Shown here one piece after another: positions 44,601 to 54,500 of a stretch of DNA of 64,000 bases. Position numbers and translations under genes: made by a program. The notes under the pieces are model-generated. The model had not been told where the DNA came from. It was given only the letters and a program-made list of their open reading frames with translations, and did no database searches. The DNA comes from Vitrella brassicaformis (taxonomy: Eukaryota > Sar > Vitrellaceae). Every line of letters starts with the position of its first letter. Positions within the stretch are counted from its first letter, which is position 1. Location: positions 93,246-157,245 of the forward strand of contig CDMY01000236.1 of assembly GCA_001179505.1 (NCBI GenBank). The letters are read 5' to 3'.

Positions 44601-45138
44601 TTTCGTCACCTGCATGTCCGGGGGCCTGAATGCCGTGCTGGTGTGCGCTCTTGGGTGTGTGATAGCACCGCAGCGGCACCGCCCTCCTCGTGTACGAGCG
44701 CCTCTGCTGGGCGTGCGCCACCGGCTCAAGGGTTTGGTGAGTGTTGGTGGCGTCCCAGCAGCAGCCATTACTCTGACAGGACGGCCATGATGGATAACGT
44801 GTAATGAACCGTGGAGAGTCTGTCTGTCTGTCTGTCTGTCGTGTGCGCACCTCGCACTCCTGCTTGGTGTCCAAGTTCCGCTGCGTGACGCTGTCGAGGC
44901 AGGCAACGGTGCTGAACTCCCTGTTGGGACACGTCGCTGCTGAAGGGGACAAGAAGGAGAGAAAGGGACACAATCACGAAGGTGATGGCCTCTGCTTTTC
45001 GTTGTCGTGTTAATTGCCTGCTCTTTGCTCGAGTCCTCTCAGCCTGCCATCGAGGTCTTCCTCGTCGTCGGGCTGTTCCTCGTCGGCACCTCTTCCGATT
45101 GTGAGGAGGAGACCGATGAGCACCATCGCCCACCTCAT
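41611..45138 (-). CDS. Secreted glycoside hydrolase family 3 (beta-glucosidase type) with Cys-rich N-terminal modules
   Basis: GH3 exo-acting beta-glycosidase. The ATG at 45138 gives a signal peptide (MRWAMVLIGLLLTIGRGADE). The next exons carry Cys-rich modules: CPNREFSTVACLDSVTQRN joined to SNGCCWDATNT, and SAKFRDCNKTGCCADEKFQC then EPCPPSAKERGWGWYCW. The GCCWD pattern resembles trefoil (P-type) domains, which bind carbohydrate or stabilise secreted enzymes. The GH3 core follows: [65 protein letters not shown], and the nucleophile motif LGFDGLVISDWEG. The second GH3 domain has REAVQKSLVLLKNDRQILPL and SDAFVVAWLVGSEGGGVADV then GHLPYDWP. It ends at 41611. The first intron may be GC-AG. Likely substrate is beta-glucan or cellodextrin outside the cell or in a lumen. 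Confidence 0.88.
43046..43060. repeat. Short CGTCT pentamer repeat in GH3 intron
   Basis: Three to four ctcgt units at an intron start in the GH3 gene. Confidence 0.8.
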
Positions 45139-45387
45139 CTGTTTTCGATGCCTCCGCCGCGCTGCGCCGTTACATGTCACATTGTTTGTGACGGCCAAAG
45201 GAAGTTTACGCTGACCAGAAGGGGATGGCGAAAAGCCCGAAGGAGGAGGACCGTATGAAGGCCGTTTTCGGCACTGGCGTTGATGGGAAGGTGGGAGAGG
45301 GATGTGAGGAGGACAAAGCGGCTGCTGCTGCTGAGGGCCAGAGCGGTAGGCGGCATTGATGCACTGCATGGACTGATGGACTGATGG

Positions 45388-47066
45388 ATGGATGCGCTGC
45401 TCCTGCCTATCGTAGCTGACAGTGGTGGCGGCGCGGCTCTGTCGCTTATGGACAAGTTCAAGGATCTGTCCATCTTTGAAGAGAACGGTGGTAGGAACGG
45501 GAGAGGTGGCAGGGATGGCATTGTTCTCTTGTTGGTTGGCCTCGTGTTCGTCAGGGTCGGTGTCTGCGGGTGGAAGCATCCTCGACGTCGGTAAGAAAGC
45601 GGGAAGCGGCTCACACACTGCACTGCTGTCGATGTATGTGTGTGCTGCTGTCGTTCTGCTCTCACAGTTTTGGACAAAGATCAGCACAAGACGCGTCAGA
45701 ACCTCTACGACGGTACCCATGCAGCCCTCACAGAACCACACACCCACATCCGCTGTGTTTGGTTGTCAGTGGGGGAGGACTTCTCACCTGTGGCCCTCGC
45801 TGACGGGTGGACATCCACACACACAGATGCGACGCACAGAGACATGATCCATCGGCTCCCCTTCTACCTCTGCAGGGCGTTCAAGTACTCGAAGGTGGTG
45901 TTCTACTCAGACAGTGGGCCCACGAAGCAAGTACAACGGACCCAGCTGCCCCCATATGAGCCTGCCTGAGTCCGTGGTGTGTGTGGTGTGTGTGGTGTGC
46001 GTGGTGTGTGTGGTGTGTGGCTGCAGGGCGACCTGTACGTGACGACGACGGCCGTCAGCCTCACTACCAAGGACAATGGTGAGCCAATGCAGCCGCTCAC
46101 TCGTCTTTGTGTTATTCTCCTGCCCTTCTGCCAGAGTTCGTGTGGGACTACACCAAGATCGAGAAATGCATGCTACTCGGGGCGTAAGTGTGTGTTGCGA
46201 GGCTGCAGTTCCCACCCACTGCTTTGTGCGTGCCTTCCAGTGAGCTGCTCCTCACCTACATGCACGAGGACATCAAACTCAAATTCGCCGTCCCCGTGAG
46301 CTCGAAAAGGGACAAAAGGAGGGGTGTGTTACGGTTGCATGTGTTCACTGTCAGGCGGTGGCGTACGGTGCCGCCATAGCGATCCGCAGCAGCAGCGAGA
46401 AGGCAAACACGAGCATCGAGTTCACGGTGGGCAATCGGATACATATATGGCATTATTACATGCAACCAAATCATTTTATTGCTGTCGTTTCTCTTTCTGT
46501 ATGTGCAGGGCCTGGAGGTCGCTGAGAAGTCGCTCAACAAGGCCGTAGCTGAGGAGGCCGCGCAGAAGGCAGAGAAGGCGGACATAGGTAAGAAGAACGC
46601 TCTGCACCATTCACTCATACACACATGGATGGATGGATGGATGGATGCTTGCCTTTCCGTAGGTGTGGCCAAGTTGTCTGAGTTGCCTGACTCGTCTGTG
46701 TGGAAGGAGGGTAGGAAGGAAGAAATACATATCCATGGGCCGATGGAAATGTCCGCTGCATTTGCAGATAAGGACCGGTCTGAGAGTCGCGTCTGGACAG
46801 CAGGTGAGCCCCTGATCATGTCCATACACTCATACAGCGGGAGAGAAACTGACGTCTGCCTGTGTCTCTTCGATTTGTTTGCAGGGTCTGCCTTCGGCGG
46901 CGTGCAGCCCGGCCAGACGCACGAGGTGCAGCAGAGTGCACAGGCCGTGGCTGGCGGCGCACTCGAGCGGGCGTCAGGGGACACCTTCGAGCTGCTCGAG
47001 GCCGCAATGGCGCACAGCAGCGGCCAGGGGCAACTGGCGGACACAGACGTGGGGCCACTCAAGTGA
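45388..47066 (+). CDS. Unknown protein with PH/GRAM-like domain
   Basis: Short exons splice to give MDKFKDLSIFEEN, then, across introns, AFKYSKVVFYSDSGPTKQ, GDLYVTTTAVSLTTKDN, FVWDYTKIEKCMLLGA, ELLLTYMHEDIKLKFAV and YGAAIAIRSSSEKANTSIEF. The order of beta strands (GxLYVTxxxVxxxxxD ... WxxIxxxxxL) resembles GRAM/PH-like membrane-binding domains, but I call this only tentatively. A helical linker follows (EVAEKSLNKAVAEEAAQKAE), then a Gln/Ala-rich C-terminus ending HSSGQGQLADTDVGPLK. The last eight codons and the whole 3' flank are nearly identical to the end of an unrelated gene at 56.8 kb. The start may be 45388 or 45448. It is divergent from the GH3 gene. About ten exons; the phase of one early exon is unsettled. 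Confidence 0.55.
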
Positions 47067-47365
47067 CGGACAGACAGACTGACAGACAGTCCATCGATCC
47101 ATACGTGCGTGTGCGTGAAGGGTATAGGGGGCTGTAGTTTCTGAGACGGACTATAGGGGGCTGGGCGTTTCCTTCGTGTGTACACATGGGGTGGAGCACG
47201 TTGCTGACTGATCGATGGACATGAATTCACTCGAATGCCAGTGCACATCAAAACACACGTACAGTCACACCCGGCAGAAGCAGAGTCTGTCTGTCATCGG
47301 AAGGTCCGTCAACACATATCCACAGCATGGACCCCATGCACTACACACAAACATCCCCTACCCTC
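47039..47365. repeat. Dispersed duplicated block, copy 1 (3' end of PH/GRAM-like gene)
   Basis: About 325 bases that match 56837-57180 at roughly nine in ten positions by eye. It begins at ggacacagacgtggggccac in the last codons, runs through the stop, and ends at ccctctctgcattcg. Confidence 0.9.
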
Positions 47366-47602
47366 TCTGCATTCGAGCAATCCGTACAAGAATCAGCGAA
47401 GCAATGATATCCGACATCGAGCAGACACGCATCCGTCAGATTGTCCGTCACACGTATGCACACGACAGGCACAGCCGCTCCTCACTCGTCATGCTGCTCC
47501 TCTCCACAAATACACCAACCAGAAAGCACCGGTGACCAACGAGCGACCGGGAGATGACGGTGATGATGACAATGGGACATTCTGCACGCCGCACGACACC
47601 AA

Positions 47603-50600
47603 CTAGACGGCAGGCACGTTTGCCGCCTGCTTCACACGTGCCGCAGACTGAGGCTCTTCTTGTTGCTGCGTTGCTGGTGCCGCAGGCGAGGCCGAGGCCG
47701 AGGCCGGGCGTGTGGGCCGCAAAGCCAAGAGAGCCTTGCAGATCTGGAGAGCGACGTGCGTGTGCTCCACCGCCGCCACCTCACTCGGCAGCAGACCCAG
47801 CTCCACCACGGTCTGCCTCAGCGCCTCGAAGTCACCCAGACCCCCCTATAGCGAAGCGAAAGGCACTCCCTCCTGGTCGTCTCGCCGCACCGACATGTTG
47901 TCGCCGTAGCCGCCCACGAGCTCGGCCCTCTTCTGCGCCTCACGCTGCCACTTGGAGGGAGGGGCGGAATGCTCGTCGTGGAGGGATACAGATGTGGCAG
48001 CGGCCGCAGAGGGTGCCCCACCTGCACACCTTCTGGTGGTGCCAGTAGCACCGCTTGTTGGGGCAGGTGCCCTCCTCGGGATTCAGGTGACCGATGGAGC
48101 CCACGTTGATCGGCACGCCCTGGTAGTTGCGTGGAAGACGCTCGCGGATCAAACCGGCGAGGGCGATGAGCTCACGGCGATCAAGGTCTGACCGAGTCAA
48201 TGGAAGAGAGTATATATGTGTGGCTGGGTGGCATGGCATGGCAAGCAGTGTGTTGTGTTGCGCTGCGTGCGTACCGGCTCGGTGTTTGTGTCCCATGGTG
48301 GCGACTTCTCTGTTGTCCTCAACCTTGATGTGGATGACCTGCTGGAAGAGGACGGGCGGGATGGTGCTCTCCTTGTCGCCCAGCTCTACGCCATCACAAC
48401 CACCTCGCGCCCGCTGCTCGTCGGCTCCAGACTGTTCTGCACCTGCGACAAGGCCACGTGGCTGCTGTCGTCCCCCTCGATGTGGATGCCGGTGTGGCGG
48501 TTGCCGCGTCGGGGGCCGCCTTGGGGGACTGCAGGATGGCCACATTGATGACCTCCACCTTTTGACCCGTCATTGCATACTCCTACCAACAGAAACAGAC
48601 AACACACAAGGGAGGGGAGGGGAGGAGAGCAGGTGGTGGTCCTTGTGTTGTGTATGCCTATGAATCCTTGTGTTGTGTATGCCTATTAATATTCGCTGGG
48701 CGAATGGGCGGGTGGGTGGCAGCTCGCTGTGCTGTCTTACGTGGTGTGTCGATCATGCTGCTGTAGGACGTCTCAGGCTTCTGCTGCACCTCCTCGACGC
48801 CCTTACCGTCACTCACCCGGTACCCCACACCCACAGGGGCACTCGCCGCGTCAGGTGACGGCCCATACGCACCGTAAAGCGCCGCACGTTGCTGCCGAGG
48901 CAACGCAGTGCCAGATGATGACCACTGGGCGGCAGCGGCAGCGGCATGATCATTGGCGTGAGACGGTGGCTAGGGCGGCCAGCCTCCTCCCTCTGGCTCG
49001 TCGGAGTCGGGCGGAGGGGGGTTGCTGCCGCTCTCATGTGGTGAGGTGGTGTCCTTGACCGTCGACATGACGTTGTGCAGGAGCCTGGATGGGTCGTGGG
49101 TGCTCCCGCCGGGTGCCGACGCCCCCTGTGTCCCAACTCGTCAGGCAACTCGTCAATCTTCTGCACAGCACAGCACAGCACAGCACAGCACAGCGCACAC
49201 CAGAGAGAGAGAGAGACAGACACAGATCACTCATGGGTTGGTTGGGTTGGCCACATGTGTGTCTGTCACCATGAGTGTCTGTGCTGTGTCAGTGTCCCTA
49301 CCTTTTCAGGCAGGAATATGTCGGCTCCTCTCTGTACGAGTTCTGCCACGACGTCCTGTCGTTCCTCGGCGATTGCGAGGTGGAGGGTCGTCCTGCCGGC
49401 GTGGTCAATGATGTTATTCTCCGCACCGTGGTCCAGCAGCAATGTCACCGTGGTCCAGCAGCTGCCCAATGGAGTACTGTACGGCCATCACGCTGACATG
49501 ATGACAACCACACACAAGGACAGACAGACACGCACATATATGCCACACGTGCTCGCCTGTCCGGTCCGCCCGGTCTCGTGTATCAAGTCCCTCCCTCCCG
49601 CATCTCACCTCGTGTTGCAGATTGAGGTCAACCTTCTGAGTGAGTATCCTCCTGGCGCCCTCGAGGTCGCCCGTCAGCACGGCGGCCATCAGCAGCGCAT
49701 ACGATGTGTGTCCGTCCACCCCCCTGCCCGCCCCACCCACACCCACACCCACAGCGACCTCCGCTCTGTCCCCCCCTGCCACCTGGCCGGCCACGGCCAG
49801 GTCATGGCGCGAGCTGTGTGTTGGTGGGGAGCTGTCTTTGTCGTGGTGCGAGCTGCCGGTCTGAGAGTGGGAGACGAAACTCCCATCGACAAATATCCCA
49901 GGGATGGGTCGCTCACCCCGCCGGCACCATGAGTCACGGGCGACCAGTCTGTGCTCGCTGCCCTGTTGTCAGACTGGGGCGACCCGTGGGGCACTGGCGT
50001 GTCTTCGTCGAGCGATAGAGACCCGTTGAGCCACGCCAGCAGGTCCTCTGGACGATTCGACGACGGGGGGGTGGCGTGAGTTGACTGAGGCAGCTGAATG
50101 AACGAAGAACGGACAGACATTTGCACACGCATCGCATCAGTCCTTTCGCCTGTTCATTCTGTCTGTATGTCTGTCTGTCTGTCTTTGTGACTTTCGTACC
50201 TACCGCATTGTTGGCCGTGTCCCGTTCAAGTGTGGTGTCGTCATGTCTGTCCCGGTCTATTCCGCCCATTCCAGGGGGCACGTGAAAGAAACTCGACGTG
50301 AAGGCCGCCGTCCTCCCCGATGCTGTTGCTGCTGGCCGTGGCCTGCACGGTGCTGCCCGTCACCCGCAGGTGGTCGGTACAGCGGATGGATGCGGTCTCG
50401 ACGGGCAGCGCCTGGGTGGAGGGGCTGATCTGCGATGGTATGTTAGGGATGTACGAAGTGTCGGTGGTCAGGGGCGTGGCGGGCGGCACGTGCAGAGACG
50501 GGATGGAGTCGTCCTTCAACGGCGAACGGAGAGGGGGGGTGATGGCGCGATCGAAGTCGGAGCTCTGACACGACAGAGGCCACCCAACCATATTTGTCCA

Positions 50601-50786
50601 CCTTACCTTCGACACACGCACATCCAGTCAGGTCAGTGTGTACCAACCTTACCTTAGGTGGCGAGTTGGCATTCCCCTGGTCTCTGGCGTGACGCCCTGG
50701 CCGTCTGACCCCCCCGCGCCGCTCCCGCCATTGCCCACCATCAGGCCCGCGGACAGTTTGTCGGAATTCGACCTGTCAGAACCCAT
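47603..50786 (-). CDS. Ankyrin-repeat protein with CCCH-like zinc-finger motif
   Basis: Starts MGSDRSNSDKLSAGLMVGN at 50786. A disordered N-terminal part (DRAITPPLRSPLKDDSIPSL ... THATPPSSNRPEDLLAWLN) is followed by ankyrin repeats across introns (GHTSYALLMAAVLTGDLEGA, RRILTQKVDLNLQHE, AGRTTLHLAIAEERQDVVAE, LVQRGADIFLPEK). A low-complexity linker (QQRAALYGAYGPSPDAASAP) follows, then VPINVGSIGHLNPEEGTCPN, KRCYWHHQKVC and GTLCGRCHICIP. That last segment fits a short alveolate C-x-C-x-CHxC motif that may bind zinc. The final exon (TVVELGLLPSEVAAVEHTHV, ALQICKAL) ends at 47603. After CHICIP the frame must shift to reach SKWQREAQKRAELVGGYGDN; I could not place a clean intron, so a lesion is possible. 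Two in-frame TAGs fall exactly at usable AG acceptors. A role in RNA binding is inferred only from the finger. Confidence 0.55.
47729..47777. repeat. 49-bp coding patch identical to 51013-51061
   Basis: Perfect 49-base identity with the last exon of the neighbouring kinase-like gene. Both encode AVEHTHVALQICKAL in the same frame on the minus strand. Confidence 0.95.
49163..49194. repeat. Intronic (CACAG)n
   Basis: About six cacag units in an intron of the ankyrin/CCCH gene. Confidence 0.93.
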
Positions 50787-50904
50787 TCGTTAACGACGAT
50801 GAAGCAACCGGATGAACTCGACTCGCACCCACGACGGCAATCAACCCACCCCGCACAACACTCACTAGACAGACAGACAGACTGATAGAAAGCTCCACAA
50901 TCAG

Positions 50905-53854
50905 TCAATCAGTCCACGCAAGAGCAACGCCACTAGAGTGAGTCCCAATGCTCCCTCGCTCGCTCGGCCTTGATTGCTGGCCGTCGGACTGGCAAGGCAC
51001 TGCTCCCACGGCGAGAGCCTTGCAGATCTGGAGAGCGACGTGCGTGTGCTCCACCGCCGCCTGGACCGTCCCGCCCTCCTCTCCCTCTCCCGCCTCCTTT
51101 GCCTTGCTGTCCTTATCAAGCAGCGACCCCAGATAGATGATCGTGTCCCAACAGCCCTCCAGCAGCCGATGCTCCTGCGGTGTCTCCAGGAGCATCCACA
51201 CCCCACTCATGCAGTCAGCGATGTCCTGCGGCACAGCAGACACAACACAGAAACTTGTCATGACTCATTCTGCTTTCCCCGCTGCGCGTTCACCTGGGTA
51301 AGCTCTGTTAATCATCGTCTCGATCTCGTCGATCAGGTCGTCGAGTGGTTTCTTGTAGGGGTCTTCCTGCGGTGCGATAAAAGTGAAGCATGCCTTGGCG
51401 ACGTTCAGATCCAGCAGCTCCTCCTCACTCGCCTCCCTGGCCGCTGTCAGGATCGTGCTCATGATCTCGCCATGTGTCTCCCGCTCCTTCGCCAGCCCCT
51501 TCTGCACCAGCTTCTCCCGCACTCGCTCCTCTTGCTTCCCTGCCGTGTCCAGCAACTCCGTCATCTCGCACTTGCCGCGCATCCACGTATTGACGAACAA
51601 ACCATCACCAACACCCCTGCACAGGCCCCATCCGCGCAGCCGCCCCGCCATCTCCCTGTGGCCCGCCAGCGCCGCGAATGCCACGGACACAACGACACCG
51701 TATGTGTCGGTCCCTTGCCAACGTGGCGGGTAGTGCTCCCCTCGGGCACGTGACAGGAAGTAGTCGACAGGCACGTACGTGAGTGGCGTGCTGATGACGT
51801 GGGCTGGGTTGACGGTCTGGGCCACCGGGTCCTCATTCAGCTCCCGCACGCACTCGTGGTCAATGTGCTTGACCTCGATGTGGTGCGTGTCGCCGGTGAC
51901 CATCAGGTTGGCAGCGTGCATGTCGCCATGCACCAGCGTGACGGCCCCCGCGCCCCTCTCCCACAGACTCGGCACCTTTGAGCGGAAGCGAGGGTACTCC
52001 TTGGGGCCATCCTTCTGGAATATCGGGGAAAGCGGGTAATCGGGCAGCTCGGTGCCCTCGGGGAGGGGCGGGAACGAGTGCCGGCGATGCAGGGCTTGGA
52101 CGGCTTTGAGAGCGTCGAGCAGGCCGCGATGGATCACCTCTCGGCTCGTCGAGGCGACGGCGCTCATCATGGACGAGCTCAGCGTCTTGCTCCACGTCTT
52201 GCTCCCCCACAGCTCGTAGCCGGCCGGCGGGACGAGGGGTGTTGATGTGCTGGCGGACAGAGTGGTGGCGGCTCGGGCGACGGCGAACTGCCAGAGGTTC
52301 AGAGCGTCCTCACCAGCGAACTCTGAAAAAACACACGGAACCCAGTATTCCCAGTGACGACACCACACACGTCTTTTTCTGTGTCCTTACTAAGAAGTTC
52401 GACGGCATAGTATACCCCCCGAACCTCCAGTTCCGTCGGCTCGCCCTCTCCCTGGACACCGCACCTCTTATCCTTGTCCATCGGCCAGAGCTTCAGGGTC
52501 ATCGGCTCGTCCTCCCTCACGTATCCGCGAGAGAGGAGTCGCGGCAGCTTCAGCTGGTCGCCGATGCGATGCAGGAGCTGCGCCTCGTCCTCCAGGCAGC
52601 GGCATGCCTTGAGCATCTGTATGGCCGTCGCATCGTCATTCTTGAGCGGGGCCTTCTCCAGCACTTTCCGCAACTTGTTAGGCACCAGGAGGCGGATGAC
52701 GGCGTCTGTGCCATCGACGCTCCCGCGCAGCTGTAGCACCCTCTCGTTGAAGAAAAACGCTCCCGTCAGCTGGTGCTTGTCCAGCGGGCGTGCGAGGGAT
52801 GCGGGGACGGGCTGAGCCAGATCGCTGGGCTCACTCTCAGCGGCCGCATCGTCGCGGATGGATGCCTCCTCCTGCCCGTGTAGGGGTGCGGTGGCGGGCG
52901 GTGCCGGCTCGTTTCGGTCACTGTCGGTAGCCGCCTCTCCTGCCGCCTCGACAACAACTGCACGAACACACACATCACACGTGCAGACAGCAAAGTGAAT
53001 GATGAATCAAGTCACACTTTGTTCGCCCTCTTGTTGTCCACCCATCCATTCGTACCTCGGCTAGGCACGCTGGGCTCGTCACTGTCGCCCACAGGCGACT
53101 CGCTGGGCGCACTGGCGGCAGGGGCACTCTCCGCAAGTCCCTGAGGCTCCTCCTGCCGTGGCGGCTCGCCAGCCGCCTCGTGGTCCCTCTCCTCCTCCTC
53201 CTCCTCCTCCTCCGGCTGGCTGGGGTGTGCGGCAAGGGCCTCCGAGGCCCTCTCCTCCTCCTTGACGTCCTCCTCCCTCTCCCGCCTCTCCGTCTCCCTC
53301 CTCTCCCTCTCCCTCCCCTCTCCCTCCCTGGCCTTCGACGCAGGCTGCACCGCTGGGGTGGCCATCGGGATGGCGGCGATGTTCGGCCGGATGGGCCCGG
53401 CGTGGCGTGGCGGTGCTGCTGCTGTCTGAGGGGCACGGTGGGGCGCCATTGTGGCGGCGGGTGGAACAAAGCCCCAGCCAAGGGCATGCGCGGCCGGTGC
53501 AGGCGGGTTGTAGAAGTGGTGCTGCATCATCGGATATCCGCTGATGGGCGCCGCGGTCGCACCGTACGGGTCCTGCCGAGCCCGAAGGCAAGGCGGACAC
53601 ACGTACGGGTTGACGCGCGTGCGCTAAGGGGGGCCACGAGTGTGAGGTGTGCGTGGCGGCTTTCGTGCTGGCGGGTGGCACCGCTTTTGAGCGGGCTGCC
53701 GCTCCATTGGCCTGAAGGGCACACGGGGAGGGGTCGGCCACATGCAGGTGGGGTGTTGCTGGTGCGGATGCAATATTAGCTGCGGCGGGAGGAGGTCGGG
53801 TGCCGCTCCAAAGTGTTGCTGATGCTGCTGTAACGGGTGTGCCGAGGGGGGCAT
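50905..53854 (-). CDS. Kinase-like protein (APH/CRN-type catalytic loop) with disordered N-terminus
   Basis: The N-terminal ~200 residues are Pro/Gln- and Glu/Arg-rich (QQHQQHFGAAPDLLPPQ, ETERREREEDVKEEERASE). The folded part starts near DKHQLTGAFFFNERVLQLRG, then ECRCLEDEAQLLHR-like helices, and has a kinase-type catalytic loop VTLVHGDMHAANLMV (HGDxHxxN) followed by IEVKHIDHECV, where Asp replaces the DFG aspartate. This arrangement is typical of aminoglycoside/choline-kinase-like and Crinkler-type kinases rather than classical HRD protein kinases. After it come a helical region (EERVREKLVQKGLAKERETH, PLDDLIDEIETMINRAYP) and a last exon (LLEGCWDTIIYLGSLLDKDS, AAVEHTHVALQICKAL) ending at 50905. 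The start is uncertain: the ATG at 53854 is followed by an in-frame TAG, which only a frame-changing splice avoids, so an upstream exon may supply the true start. Substrate unknown. Confidence 0.6.
51013..51061. repeat. 49-bp coding patch identical to 47729-47777
   Basis: See 47729-47777. It lies in the last exon of the kinase-like gene. Confidence 0.95.
53183..53216. repeat. Coding (CCT)n tract (poly-Glu)
   Basis: About ten cctcct units encode a run of Glu on the minus strand within the kinase-like gene. Confidence 0.88.
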
Positions 53855-54500
53855 CGTGGCTGTGTCGCTGGTGTGTTCCCTTCAAGAAGGGAAGAAAGCT
53901 GGAAGAGGTCTCGCAGCTTAGCTCGCAGGTGGTGCGGGAAGGACGGAGAAGAAGAAGGGGAACGCCTCCTTACGGTCTAGATAGAGCTGGGAGTCGTGAA
54001 AGACGATAAAGACCTTGTACCTCTGTTGTTTTGAGCATGAGGCTCAGCGTTGAAGGAGAGCGGCGACTCGGCACTGCCACTGCAGCTCAGAGAGGCGGCA
54101 CACCGGTGAGCAACCCAGAAGCGCATGCAGAAGCGAACGCATTCACTCGCGAGCGAGAGCACACAGGCGTTTGCGGTGCCTGCAGGGTCGTGAGCCAGTC
54201 GCCAAGCCTCTTGACCATTGATACCAACACCATGTGAGAACCCATACACACACCTACCAATGAGAGTACCTGCTCGCATGCCCATGGTGTTGTGTATGTA
54301 TCCCCTTGCCCTCAGACCACTTGTTTGCTGATGGCGTCCCAGCCTCACAGGCAGCTTGCCGGGGCGCCTGCCGCAGCAACAGCTCAGCCGTCGCCACTCG
54401 CCCCTTCCAGCAACCAAGGAGAGGACGAGTACGCAGATGCGCTCAGGCTGCGACCACTTCCCGGCGTCGACCACTGCCCGGCCACTGTCATCTGCCATTC
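53855..54500. other. Spacer between divergent genes with a coding-repeat fragment
   Basis: Probably holds 5' exons of one or both flanking genes. At 54048-54160 it contains a copy of a ~100-bp segment repeated at 54922-55036 inside the next gene. Confidence 0.4.
54048..54160 (+). repeat. Direct repeat copy 1 of ~100-bp coding segment
   Basis: Encodes GERRLGTATAAQRGGTPVSN; closely matches 54922-55036. Confidence 0.88.

Noticed and set aside
45010-45747. Minus-strand frame of 245 codons upstream of the GH3 signal peptide
   Set aside because: Only its last ~43 residues, from the ATG at 45138, form a plausible GH3 N-terminus. The remainder is antisense to exons of the divergent plus-strand gene.
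47840-53640. Three in-frame TAG codons inside otherwise coding-like minus-strand frames (near 47849, 48972 and 53627), which suggested TAG reassignment or readthrough
   Set aside because: Each TAG can be read as the AG of an intron acceptor (for example ctatag before GGGGGTCTGG), and plausible GT donors lie 50-110 bases upstream. Other genes here end normally at TAG, so recoding is unnecessary.
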